NCBI GenBank assembly: GCA_037126765.1
Contig: JBBCBC010000009.1
Span: 21,970,870 to 22,034,869, forward strand
Source of the DNA: Stenogyne calaminthoides
Lineage: Eukaryota > Streptophyta > Magnoliopsida > Lamiales > Lamiaceae
DNA: 64,000 nucleotides
Direction of reading: 5' to 3'
The notes under the pieces are model-generated. The model worked only from the letters and a program-made list of their open reading frames with translations. It searched no databases and was not told the DNA's origin. Position numbers and translations under genes: made by a program. This document shows, in pieces, positions 34,076-45,694 of this stretch (positions are counted from its first letter, which is position 1; each line of letters opens with the position of its first letter).

Positions 34076-35971
34076 TTCAACAAGCCTAGAGAAATAAAAT
34101 AAAATGGGAATTAAAACACATAATTCCTATGATCAATATTTAACAATCAAAATAAACATGGCCTTTATATTTATTTCATCTCCATTATTTTCACATACTC
34201 GACGATCTCATCTAAAGAGTACGAATTTATATCTAATATAAATTATAATGAACTAGGATCCACGTTCTTATTACTACAATATTTGCTTTGGATGATTACT
34301 GTAATAATAAAACTGGTAGGTCTCTAAACCAATTGCAAAAACTGCAATTCATAATTGATTAAACCCAGTTTAATCGGATGTCCCTTAACTTTCGTTTCCC
34401 TGCTTTGGCTGTTGAAACAAAGTTAAGTTGGTTTACAACCATCAAGCGGCGACACTACGTGTCCCTATAAAAGTCCCGTTGGATGTAGATCCGAGCAAAA
34501 GACTTTGGTCTTAAATACCCATTGGAACGAAATCCTCGGTTTACTTTTAACTTTGATGGGAGACATCTTATCAAACTAATGAGAAAACCATATTTTTAGT
34601 GAGGAACGTTTAAAGGAGGGGTATTAATTGCTTAATCGAGATCCATCATGTTAATCTACATCACATTTGAGAAATTATTAGGCGCCGCCTACCCAAACAT
34701 GATTTTATACGGACTAACACTTATATGGGCGCCGTCTACCCAAATAATTAATACGGTCCATCAATTATTGGGTGCCGCCTACCCAAACAGTTATAATGTG
34801 GACTATAAAATGCGTTAACAAATTTAATTAAAATCAGTTAAACAAGTGGGAACTTAATAATTTTCAAGATATTTATTGAACTTTAAAATCCAATTTTAAA
34901 TTCAATTATAATATTAACCAATTATTAAATCTTAACAATTAATCCAATTAATTTTAATTTTAAAAGTCCAACTTTTAATTTCATTTTAAAAACAAACTTA
35001 TTAATTATTTTATTTGTATGGGCTCAAGTGCAATTTCTGAAATTTGCACGGAGGGGCCTGTTTGAAATCCAATTTGCAAAACAGCCCCTCCCTTATCACT
35101 GCCCAGAAACTGCCTTCCGATCGGGACAACCGAAACCAACAATCCATCAATTATTAGATTCAATCCAATTCAATCATAAACAGTCAACAGTCTACTCAAG
35201 TTATTCGAATCAGTCCAACTAAAAACAAATATCTCAAGAGCATCATCCAAAATCAACTGTATTGACACAACCAACATATTTATATGAATCGGACCAACAA
35301 CAATCGGCGTGCAATCGAGTCGCCACCGCGCGCGCCTCACTCGATGTTGCAGCCGAGTCATAGCGCATGCAAGGGAGACCCACGACGCCATTCGTGGTCA
35401 AACCAGAGGTGACGAAGGTGAACGGCACGGCGGCACATCGTGAGTTTTGTCAAATGAAATACCACGCAAAACCCCCGGCGAATCGACACAAGGCGAAAGA
35501 CGCAGCAAAGAGATGACATGGTGGTGTTCCATCGCGAGTCGCACCGAACCAGGGACGTAATCAACGAATCGACAAAAAAACGAAGATGCCTCCACCTAGG
35601 ACAACAAGACGCGACCAACGCCGAACCGAATCGCACTGAACCAAGTTTCGCCACCGCAGGTCAAATTCGCTGGGCTTTCACCCATCGCGGCATCCCACGA
35701 GCATTGTGAGCCGCGGATTTGCACCGCCGGCTCGAGCGAGGACGAAGGTGAGCGGAAGCGGTGGGTTTTCAGAAAACCCTAATCGAACGGAGCAGCCTAA
35801 GGAAGAGGACAAAGAGCCCAAAAGGGTTTATTCAATTAACACACGAAAAAACCCCAAATAAAATAAACCAAAGGGGTGCGGTCTGTTCTAAACAGCAGTG
35901 CCCCAAAAAATTTGCCAAAAAATTTGCTTCAAAAATTTCTTTTTATTATGCAATTAAACGCAAGAGCCTGA
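34076..35971 (-). other. Untranslated leader of element A
   Basis: About 1.9 kb lies between the primer binding site and gag. It contains three copies of GG(C/T)GCCG(C/T)CTACCCAAA (from 34681, 34728 and 34771) and a GC-rich block at about 35300-35760. Open frames in the GC-rich block on both strands overlap one another and look like composition effects. Confidence 0.55.
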
Positions 35972-35984
35972 AGCTCTGATAGCA
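35972..35984 (-). other. Primer binding site of element A, altered
   Basis: The minus strand reads TGCTATCAGAGCTT four bases from the LTR end. The canonical site is TGGTATCAGAGC, so the third base is changed. Confidence 0.7.
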
Positions 35985-35988
35985 CTAT

Positions 35989-37589
35989 TGGAATATAGAG
36001 GCACGTAAACACATAATACATGCGCAGCGGAAATAAACAGTTCACCAACAACGAACATTTAATTGCATAAATGAGTACGAATAAACATAACGAGAAACCT
36101 TATAGTAATTCGTAGGCAGATTTCTCAACTATGGTATCCACGTAATTCCGGTTCACGGACTTGCACAGATTTGCCAGCTTTGAATCCCGAGATGAATTTG
36201 CTAGGAAAATTCTAACTCTAGATTTTATGGAGAAAATATGAATCCTTATGTTATGAATTCTCAAGAGCTCATATATATAGGGGAGGCTCAGCTTAAATCC
36301 TAAGCTAGCCCGATTAGAAAATAAAATCCCTAATCTTGCAAATTAAATCTCATTGATTTAATTCACATATAGAAAAATCTCTGCGAATTTAATTTCCATG
36401 TATATCAAATCTCTACGGATTTGATTCCATATATATTAAATTCTATAATAATATTCCATATATTATTATTGGGAATACTATTTAATTAAATCTAATTTAA
36501 TTAAATGATAATAATAATTAATTCTAAATTAATCTATTATTAATTAATTCTCCATAAATTAAATATTAAATCCAATTTAACATTTAATCAAACAACTATA
36601 ATTCGCAAAAGGGAACTACTTGTTGTGTGATTCGTAGACCCTCATATATCGAGCGATTAGTCAAACTAACGGTCTTAATTGAACCCTAGATAATAAATCA
36701 GACATTCTCAATATATGAGGTACGTTGCGAGAAACGTGCAACTACCTGTAACTGAAATATGGGCTATTGTGATATCTTCCTTTCATTCACGAATACTCGA
36801 TTAGCCTTGAACATGATGAAGTGTCTATTTAAATAACTTAATCATACTATCTCTAATCACTAATTGATCATGTATGTCATACTTAGCCACAAAGTCTAAG
36901 TTGATGTGCCTCGGCCAATGACTTAGATCCAATTATGACGAGAAGATGAGTATTCTCTCTAAATCCACTTTGAGGAATAAATCATATTCTTGGCTCAACT
37001 ACCACTCACATGCATTTTGTGATGAACCCAATTCAAGTCATATCTACCCATGGAAGGGTGCAAGCGTCGGTCATGGTCAAAGTTCATCACTCCACACATG
37101 TCATGCGTATTGACTTCAAGTCAAAGGAGTATCACATCGCTCCCACTAACCGAGACACCCGTAGACACATATAGTGGAACTACATCAAATGGTTTCTAGG
37201 GTGGGTATACCAATACCCTCTAAGGTATTTGTGCATCCATCTTGAGATACCTAGTATCTCATAGTAATTGAGATCTTAATACACTCTCTAATAGTATGAT
37301 GCAGATCTCACACCAATCTCAATTGCATCATCAATATCTCATCTTGATGATCCTTGATCGGAGCTATTTGAGAATTATGTTTAAGTCATCTGAGTTCTCA
37401 CAACCTCAATGACAGCAATGACTCATGGGAACATAGATAAGAACAAATGCAAACAATCAAATATAATATTCGAATGAGTGTAATGCCATACATTTATTAT
37501 TAAATAAACAATAATATTAAATCAATATTGAATATAATCTTAGTATTATATCCTTACAAATGATTGTCTCTAGGACACTAACATTAACA
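35989..37589 (-). repeat. 5' LTR of element A
   Basis: The LTR is 1601 bp, bounded on the plus strand by TGGAATATAGAGG and CACTAACATTAACA (TG...CA ends). It adjoins the primer binding site on the left and LINE sequence on the right, which fixes it as the 5' LTR of a minus-strand element. Confidence 0.85.
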
Positions 37590-38842
37590 TGGTTGCCACT
37601 CTTCGGTGAAGTTTTAGTCTGATAACGGGTTGGGTTACCGCATTGCTGATCGGCTTCATATTGGACTGCCCCGTTAGTGACTACTTGGTGGATGGAGTTT
37701 GGTGTTTCACGAGCTCTTTTTTTCACATGCCATCTGGACATTGTATTTGACATTCTACGAACACCGATTCATGTTATGACCAGCTCATTTGGCCTGATTC
37801 TTGTTCTTGAGAGCTTACTTCTCGTAAGGCCTATGATCTTCTTCAGTCTCCTCTTCTCAGGATGCCCTGGGTTCCTTAGCTTTGGTGATCTTTTATTCCC
37901 TCTCTTCGTAGTACTACGGTCAAAAGGACGGTGTGGTTGAAACTCCCCACTTATGGTACTCTTCGTCGGATTGGATATTTAGGTCCATCCATTTGCCTGC
38001 TTTGTTGTGCTTTCTCGGAATCTCTTGAGCACATTCTTACGGAGTTCATGTTTACTCGTACCTTATATGACTTATTTTTGGTTCTCAATTACCCTATGAT
38101 CTTGGTTTTTCTAGTTTGCTTCTTCAGGCTCAACAGGTGTCTGGTAGTAAGCAAATACATAATTTGTGGCGTTTTACTTTCATCACAACTGTTTGGGCGG
38201 TCTGGTCGATTGTAACAATGATGTTCATAAGGATATCCTACCCTCCCACCATGATAGCATGATTCTCATTCCCGGTCGGGTTCGTGAGGCCCGAGATTTC
38301 AAACTTGGCTCGATGCACGGTATTGACGATCTGATTGTTTGCAGGAAGCTTCGGGTTCCAAGTGTTCCCTGACCTCCTCGTGTTACTATAATTGTACGAT
38401 GGCATCCACCACCTTCTGCATGTTATAAGCTTAATGTGTATGGTAGTGTCATTGATGGTATTATGAATGCTGGGTGTGTTATTTATAATTCTTGTGGTTT
38501 ATTTGTTGTTTTTTTTTCTCCCTCTGGGGAGGGGTTTAGTCATGGACGTAGAGATTTTGGTTGGATTGTATGGGATTCTTTTTGCTTACGAACGTGGTTG
38601 GCGTAACATTTAGATTGAATCGGATTCTGAACTAGCAGTTCGTATTTTGTCCAGTGGTGGTCGGAATATTCCGTGGAGGATACGTGTTTGTTGGGCTAAA
38701 TTTGCTACTATTCGGTTGGATATTTCTCCGAGAGTTACTCATATCCATGGGGAGGGTAATTCTATTGTAGATGCTCTGACTAAGTTACATACTCATTGTG
38801 TTTGGTTTGGGGCCTGTCCCGACTTCATTTTGCAAACTCTTT
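37590..38842 (+). pseudogene. LINE zinc-finger and RNase H segment
   Basis: Frames on the plus strand give KAYDLLQSPLLRMPW, LPTYGTLRRIGYLGPSICLL with CAFSESLEHILTEFMFTRTL (the zf-RVT zinc-binding domain of plant LINEs), then LNVYGSVIDG... and a plant-type RNase H tail ESDSELAVRILSSGG and VTHIHGEGNSIVDALTKL. Several stops and frame changes lie between these blocks. It is the continuation of the RT piece at 1-408, with the thumb region missing. It ends where solo LTR K is inserted. Confidence 0.82.
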
Positions 38843-40709
38843 TGTAGGTCCCGAACGGGTTTTGTGAGGGTGGAAGTCTAGAGGGGAGGGGTGAATAGAC
38901 TTCCAAAACTTTTCGTGCGGATCAGGTGTGAACTACAGATTACCCGATCAGAGTGCTAGTGTATCAGTTTAGACTGATGTTCAATCTTACTGAGTGCCTG
39001 AGGGCAGATCAGTTTGATATCTGTCAGTTTAACTAAGTGGTGCGGAAGCTTGTTTTTACCCGTGTGAAAAACCAGTTTTATCAATCAGATTCTTAAGTCA
39101 GTTTTCAACCAGTTGACTAAGGTGTCAATCTGATCAGATCAGTTGCTTGGTGTAGACTGAGCTTTAACTTAGAATATGTATGATGTTTTAAACTCAGTTG
39201 TGTGACTTGTGTAAAGGAATAAGAAATCAAGTAAATGCACACAAGACTTTTTATAGTGGTTCGAGATTTAAACCCATCCCCACGCCCACTCTTCCCTTAA
39301 CACAGGGAACCTTAACCTACTTTAACCTGCGGGACTTATATCCTTTTCAGGATGGCCGAGATGTTTACCGAGTTCTCACTCTTACAAACTTAACATGCGG
39401 GACTTATATCCTTTTCAGGATGGCCGAGATGTTTACCGAGTTCCCACTCAAGCTTAACCTACGGGACTTATATCCTTTTCAGGATGGCCAAGATGTTAAT
39501 CGAGTTCCCACTCTACAAACATAACCAGCAGGACTTATATCCTTCAAAAGGATAGCCGAGATGTTTATTGAGTTCTCACTCTACAGACTTAACCTAACTT
39601 GCGTTTGGGTAAAGAATGTTTGAGGGATCCAACTGGAAATCTATCCTGGTATTTTAGGTAGCCAAAATGCTAGTGGATAGGATTTCTTGCTAAGAACTAA
39701 TGGGATGACCACTCTAAGAATAATCTTCAAATATAGTGTTCTTTGAGCGGAGATTTTGATGTAGCTTTAGCTTCTTTTGTGGTGTCTCCGTGTTTGTTCT
39801 TTGCTTGTTCTCACTCGTTGATCCTTATCTTCAAAATGAAGATCGATCCCATTTTATAGACCTCGAAATCAAAGAGCCATTGGAGAGCAATTTGAATTTC
39901 GGGCTATATTAGGTAGGTTGTAGGATATGATTGTGACGTGCTCCGATTATAGGCGTGGTTGTAGGCATCATTAGCGCCATTTTTGTCCGCAGCGATCGTA
40001 TCCCGCAATGTTAGCTCTTTTTGTACACGTGTCGCTTTCTTCTTGTCTTCGTGAGGCTGTACTTCAGGAATTTGTCCGTTAGACGATTGATATTCCTTTT
40101 GTAGAAGATTCGCTTGTCTGGTGTATCTTTTTGATTGTCACCAGGTGTGAGATGACTTGATCAAATGAATGATCAGTCTAACTTGTTGAGTCTTCAGATG
40201 CACATTGTCTTAGCTCAATATGCGACTCACCGATATAGGTCTTCGTGTCTTACGGTAGTCTTCTAATCTTGGTGACTCGAGCCTTATGTCTTCGATCATC
40301 TCGAAGTCTTCAGTTTATTCTTTGAGTCTTGAGTTTATCTCGAGTCTTGAGTTCATTTGAGTCTTTAGTGTCTATCCGAGTCTTGATGTCTATCCGAGTC
40401 TTGAGTTCATCCGAGTCTTCGAGTTCATCTTCTTCATCTTCACTTCACCGATCTTCGACTTCTTGTCTTCTGATTTGTTCTTAGTCTTCTGATCATCTGA
40501 CCTTATCTGGGTCATCTGATACTTCGACCTGACCTATACATATTGAGTTCCCCCTCAATATGTGACCTATCTTGTACATCAGCTATCTATACATTTCAGC
40601 TTTGGTCATCTTAATCGATTCTAAGACATCGATCCTTATGTGTCCGACCGGGTCCTATTACAACCTGTTTTGGAACTTCCATCAAAACTAAATTACAGAT
40701 TTCCCAACA
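38843..40709 (-). mobile_element. Solo LTR K (related to G family)
   Basis: The element is 1867 bp, starting TGTAGGTCCCGAACGG and ending CAGATTTCCCAACA, with a perfect TCTTT duplication at 38838-38842 and 40710-40714. It shares the TATAGTGGTTCGAGA block with E and F and the CATCAAAACTA end motif with F. It contains four tandem copies of a roughly 66-bp unit (39322-39588). No internal domain is present. Confidence 0.85.
39322..39588. repeat. Four-copy tandem repeat, about 66-bp unit
   Basis: Units beginning near 39322, 39390, 39454 and 39521 each contain GGGACTTATATCCTTTTCAG or a close variant, then GAT(G/A)GCC(G/A)AGATGTT and (C/T)GAGTT(C/T)(T/C)CACTC. The fourth is the most divergent. Confidence 0.85.
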
Positions 40710-40790
40710 TCTTTATACTTATATGAATAAGGATTACTTTTGTGCTGCAACGTAATTCCTTCTAGAGGAGTATCCCTTTTTCCCTTGACT
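40710..40790 (+). pseudogene. LINE tail after solo LTR K
   Basis: Short remainder of the LINE 3' end, placed here by the TCTTT target duplication on both sides of K. The start of the duplicated block that follows may also be LINE 3' UTR, but this is uncertain. Confidence 0.45.
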
Positions 40791-41610
40791 AGGGGTTCTG
40801 CTCTAAGGAGAGTTTTACCCTATCAAGGTTTTTAGTGGGGCTCCGGCCTCTGGTTCGACCTGTGAACTTATGTCTTTAGGTTTTTTCTTTTTTCTATTTT
40901 AGTTTTTAGTTATTGGCCTAATTTACTAAATGTAAAAGTTAGATCATAGATACAAACACCATGATTTTAAAAAAAAATATTATTAGTCATGTAGCTAAAA
41001 TAAATTAATCTAACATGTTTTTCAATTAATGCATACTCAATATATAAAATATAGTCTCAATTCAAAAATATTAAAATTCATATAAGTTGCTTACCTCTAT
41101 GAACCGACATAGCAAGCTGACAGATAGCAACTATCATTAATTTCTTAACTTCACAATCCCAAAAAAAGTTCCAAAAGACCATATATATATATATATATAT
41201 ATTTGAAGTTCTACAAGAACGTAGACCCACTATGATGCCAACTAGTGCAACATATAATTAATAATGCATGATTTAAATTCCTTTGCAAAAATATTTTTAT
41301 TGACTCAAAAGTAAAGGTTTTTTTAACAAGTTATTTAAAAAAAAAAGTAAGACTCTAAAAGAAGATTTTCTTCTTACAAGTCTACAAGAATGTACATCTG
41401 CTCTGATACCAACTGTCACGCCCTGATTTTTAATAAATAAAACTCGTACATTAGGGAGTGATATAACTAGTGTAAAAATAATTTAACAAGAATCTTTATG
41501 TGCAGAAATAAGTTCAAGGGGATGACCAGAAAGAAATATTTAACTATCAAATTCCGATCTGCAAAACTTTTAAAATAAAATAAATTCCGATTGATCTCGA
41601 AATAAGTTCA
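40791..41610. repeat. Tandem duplication, first unit (about 820 bp)
   Basis: Begins AGGGGTTCTGCTCTAAGGAG. The same sequence recommences at 41611 (AGGGGTTATGCTCTAAGGAG) and runs in parallel through GGGGCTCCGGCCTCTGG, CTAACATGTTTTTCAATTAA and AGATTTTCTTCTTACAAG. It includes an (AT)n run at about 41181-41204. Confidence 0.85.
41402..41610 (-). repeat. LTR-like end with adjoining primer-site motif
   Basis: GCTCTGATACCAAC immediately before TGTCACGCCCTGATTTTT looks like a minus-strand primer binding site next to an LTR edge. The same pair recurs at 52447-52646 as GCTCTCATACCAACTGTCAC. No pol sequence of this old element was found. Confidence 0.45.
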
Positions 41611-42207
41611 AGGGGTTATGCTCTAAGGAGAGTTTTACCCTAGCAAGATTTTTAATGGGGCTCCGGCCTCTGGTTCGACTCTGTGAACTTATGTCTTTAG
41701 GTTTTTTTCTTTTTTCTATTTTAGTCTTTAGTTATTGGCCTAATTTACTAAATGTAAAATCTAGATCATAGATACAAACACCATGATTAAAAATATATAT
41801 ATATTAGTCATGTAGCTAAAATAAATTAATCTAACATGTTTTTCAATTAATGCATACTCAATATATAAAATATAGTCTCAATTCAAAAATATTAAAATTC
41901 ATATAAGTTGCTTACCTCTATGAACCGACGTAGCAAGTGGACAGATGCGATAGCAACTATCATTAATTTCTTAACTTCACAATCCCAAAAAAAAAAAAAA
42001 AAAAAAAACCATATATATATTTTTTTTTTGAAGTTCTACAAGAACGTAGACCCGCTATGATGCCAACTAGTGTAACACATAATTAATAATGCATGATTTA
42101 AATTCCTTTGCAAAAATATTTTTATTTACTCAAAAGTAAAGGTTTTTTTTAACAAGTTATTTTAAAAAAAAAAAAAGACTCTAAAAGAAGATTTTCTTCT
42201 TACAAGT
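41611..42207. repeat. Tandem duplication, second unit, left part
   Basis: Second copy of the 820-bp unit, interrupted at 42207 by element L and resuming at 52427. It has longer A and T runs than the first copy (41988-42008, 42019-42028). Confidence 0.85.
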
Positions 42208-42988
42208 TGACAGTGTGTGTGCGTGTAATTTTCAGAGTGTTATTAAAAATATTATGCAACATGTAAAACAACATATGACAGCAGAAGCATAAAAACGCAG
42301 TGCAAAGGATTTTAAAATTTTGTATAGTCTGTAATCCAGACTATATGAACCTCATGGTTAAACATCACTATAACAAGTAGTGAGATACACATGAATCTCT
42401 TACAAGATCCTAAAAGGTGTAGTGAAAAACCACACACCAAAATCAATCTATTCAATCAAGTAACTAGTGATCTTATTCAACCTAAAACTTGATCTAATAA
42501 GATAAAATCAATACTGATGGGAGATATTGTATTCCCTAGACTAGTACACATAGAATAACATCGACCCTCACACTCCTAGAATTACAAACACTCGGTTTTT
42601 CACTCTTGGTTGTGTCTTGGATGTTACTCTCTTTAAGTTTGGAGTAGAGCAAATGGGATTTCACTTTAACTCCAACTTGAATGTCGATCAATGCAGTCTA
42701 TTTATAGACTTTCGGACCAACTGCATTGTCCTATCCACTTTGTGTGAATAGCCTTGAACTTCTCCTCCACTATCTCCATGATCTTGGTGTAACCACCCAT
42801 GATCTTTCTATTCTCACTCCATCAGTGCAACCGCTTGATAATTTTTGAGATTATCTTCAACCTGCAATGTAGGAAACATAGAGAAACACATCTATTAAAT
42901 CGGAGTCAGTGTTAGGAGAAAGGGCAAATTTATGATGTTGTGCAGAATGTTGTCCAACATCTGGAACAACATCCGTGCAACATCAACA
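42208..42988 (-). repeat. 3' LTR of element L
   Basis: Plus-strand ends TGACAGTGTGTGTGCG and GTGCAACATCAACA. It matches 51641-52421 throughout and is followed by the polypurine tract. Confidence 0.88.
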
Positions 42989-43003
42989 AACTCCCCCAAT
43001 TTG
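42989..43003 (-). other. Polypurine tract of element L
   Basis: The minus strand reads AAATTGGGGGAGTT directly before the LTR start TGTTGATGTTGCACGG. This G-rich form is typical of Sireviruses. Confidence 0.8.
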
Positions 43004-43378
43004 GCATTTCTACTACAACACACCTGATGTTAAAAACAACATCCGAACTTGTGTCAGTAAAGAAACAAATAATATCCATTCAGAGAACAACTACTATTCA
43101 ACCAAATCATAATTTAAAAAACAAACACAAACACTAAGTACATCAGCAGTGTACTCAGGCCAAAGTATCCAACATAAAGTAAATGACAGAAATATAAACC
43201 TATCATCTAATTTTCCAATAACAGAGTTTAAAAAGTAAAGAGCAAAAATAAAATATTACAACACAGATAGGAAATTTATAGAGAAATAAAGGGAAGGACT
43301 GGGCCAAGGAATGACTGCATCTCCATAATCTGCAAATGCTCCCCCATACTTCAAAGTTCCCAACTGTCTTGAATCCAA

Positions 43379-44071
43379 TCACCAGTTATCAGCTCCATAA
43401 AGTTGATCAATGATAGCAATGCTCTGTGGAGACAAATTCTCCCTGGTAGGTGTCACCAACACCTCATCATCAGTGTAATCAGGGTTATCATCAACTGGTT
43501 CAGCATCATCAGGTACCATTTGTTCAGCAGCAGCAGCATCAGTATTGAGTACATCTTCCACAGCATCCTCCACAGCCTCATTAACAGCATCTTGTACATC
43601 ATCCTCCGCCTCTCTATCTTCAGCATTATTCTGATCAGCAGCAACATCAACATCATCTTCAGCAGCATCTGATGCATCATCCTTCTCACCAGTATGGCCA
43701 GATGGACCAGCTCCATCACCACCATCATTAGGTGATCCTCCCCCTGTTGGAGTAGAAAGCAGGTTTCTCCAGAAGGTTTGTTGTTTAATCAAAGCATCTA
43801 TGTTCTGCTGGATTGAAGTAATCTGATCAGTAATGAAAGACTTTGTAAAATGAACAGAGGGTGTACCATTTTTTCTGATTACTGTATAAAGAATGTTGCC
43901 AACAGTATGGGAAACATTTTTGGCTTGCGGTGCAGGATCTTTCAAGGGTAGATCAACAGTACGGTTTCTAGACCTCAGTACATGTGAGATACCAAAACTT
44001 CGCATATACCCACTGATCCTCTCTCCTCTAGGTCTCTCAAACTCCAGTCTATCCAAGAGTTGATAGATCAA
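43379..44071 (-). pseudogene. Third ORF of element L, C-terminal part
   Basis: This 230-codon open frame continues the envelope-position ORF. It opens with IYQLLDRLEFERPRGERISG, followed by an asparagine/glutamine region (IQQNIDALIKQQ) and a long acidic tail rich in DDA/EDA (about residues 120-210). Its first codons overlap the stop of the preceding frame, and the conserved family sequence appears to cross between the two frames, so this is one protein broken by a frameshift. No transmembrane segment is evident in this piece. Function in Sireviruses is unknown. Confidence 0.75.
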
Positions 44072-45117
44072 ACTTGGATATGGTAGAATAGTTCCTCAGA
44101 GTGTTTACCAGCATATGATACAATGTTGTCAAATATGATTTGACCCATGTTGAATTTGTTCAGGTGCACAATCTTGTACAGCAAGAATGCATGTTCCTTG
44201 GTTAACACAGTAGAATTCTTGGAAGGCAACCAATTAGAGACTAGCAGCTTATGCATCACAGAGTATAAAGAGGTCATTTTTGCAGCAGAAAATTGTAAAG
44301 TCCACACAGAATGTCTACCACCAGTGATGACAGACATCACTTCCCCTATGTACAATTCTCCTGAATCATCTTCCACTTGTTTAGTCTTCATAAAGATGTT
44401 TATAGTCTTAGGGGTAATGGTAACAACATTGTATCTAAACCTTACTTTCCCATAGTTTGAAGACTGCCTATTCCCACAACTCTTTTTCAGATTAGCATAA
44501 AATTCAGCAACCCAACTAACATAATAAGGTTTGGCATATTGTAGAGCATGCAATAAAGATCTACTCTCAAGAAGACCTATCAGATTTTGAGCTTCAAAAT
44601 CAAGCATTTTGATTATCCTTTCATCCACAATGAATATCTTAAGCATGGATTTAACAACAACAGATTTTATATCATGCTCAACCTTATCATCTGAGTCAGA
44701 GTCAGATTCCATTACCTCATCAAAGATTTGATCAAGTTCATCATCAGACTCATTTTGTTCAGGTTCATTTTGTTCAGGTTCATCTTCCTCTTCAGGTTCC
44801 TCTTCTTCAGGTTCATCTTCCTCAGTATCCTCAGCTTGAGGATCAATGTCTGGTTCAGAATCAGATGATTCAGCAACATTTGCAGCAGCATTCACAGGAG
44901 GATCATTTTTCTGTTTGAATCTCCTTTCCTTCTTAGCCAACAATTCTTGCATGGTTAAGTCATCATCTGAATCCTTTGGTTCAGCAACAGAAACATTTGG
45001 AACAGCCATCTCTTCATCAGAATCATCAACGGAGATAGGATCATTAACACCACCATCAGTTCTCTTAGGACGTTTCCTAGTGTAATCAACCTTTTTGCCT
45101 AGGTTTCTCTGTGACAT
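44068..45117 (-). pseudogene. Third ORF of element L, central part
   Basis: A 349-codon open frame with a basic start (RNLGKKVDYTRKRPKR), an extremely acidic middle (residues about 80-145, runs of E, D and P) and a globular part with YVSWVAEFYANLKKS and the block following it. That block resembles the 'putative plant transposon protein' domain found in extra ORFs of plant LTR elements, including Sirevirus env-like ORFs. Placement after pol and before the PPT fits that. There is no signal peptide. Calling it an envelope rests on position only; it could instead be an accessory protein. Confidence 0.75.
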
Positions 45118-45694
45118 TCTTCTCTTTCCCCATCTACCAACACCTCTTCTGGAGCCAATTGTTTCTTTCTTAGCCTAATGTTCTTCAATTTCTCCCCCAT
45201 TCCTTCTGAATCAGAGGAGTCAGCAACTTTCATTTCAACATCGGCTGTTTGATTTGGGTTTTCAGAAACAGGGTCAGCAATTCTGAGGGTATTTCTAGAG
45301 AAGGTTCTTAAAGAATTTATGTGACTAAGGGTTTAGCAGAAAGATCAACAAATTCATTAATGTTGACTTGTCTTTTGCCAACAAAAACATCAGGAAGAAC
45401 AGGAAGATTTTTCTCGAGCATTTGTTCAATGATCAGTCGAACAAGAGATTGAGGAGTATCTTCAGGAAATTCGTACGGAGTGGGTTTTGGTACGGATGAA
45501 GAAGATGATCCACCAACATTAGTGGAATCATAATCTGGATTTTGCGAAGCCATTTCAGCTAGAAGGTTCAGAGGGTTTGAATTTTCAGGAGAAGTAGGTT
45601 TAGAGGGAGAAGGGTTTGCGTGAGTTTGTGACTGATTATGAGTGACATATAGGTTTTGTTTTTCAGCCATTTCACCTCTTTTCTGTCCAATCAA
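45118..45694 (-). pseudogene. Third ORF of element L, N-terminal part
   Basis: A 125-codon frame from 45694 (Ser/Pro/Asn-rich, with YEFPEDTPQSLVRLIIEQML) ends at 45317. Further coding-like sequence continues in another frame to 45118 (METs rich in acidic and Ser residues) and joins the central part. This is the low-complexity N-terminus of the same broken ORF. Confidence 0.65.

Larger units (their letters stand above)
409..37589 (-). mobile_element. Copia retrotransposon A, host of the nest
   Basis: A Ty1/copia element lies on the minus strand. Its 5' LTR is at 35989-37589 and its truncated 3' LTR at 409-1568. Reading leftward, gag, protease, integrase and RT occupy 34075-30620, and the end of RNase H is at 2018-1589. 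Everything from 2019 to about 30485 is younger inserted DNA. The right LTR ends ...TTAACA directly against LINE sequence. The left LTR has lost about 440 bp at the LINE junction, so no target duplication can be read. Coding regions carry several stops and frame changes. Confidence 0.85.

Noticed and set aside
35358..35709. Several overlapping ORFs in the GC-rich leader of A
   Set aside because: Open on both strands at once, no recognisable domain, inside a retrotransposon leader.
43403..43728. ORFs opposite to or shifted within the third ORF of L (Met/Leu- or Ile/Ser-rich)
   Set aside because: Shadow frames of the acidic GAT/GAA-rich coding sequence.
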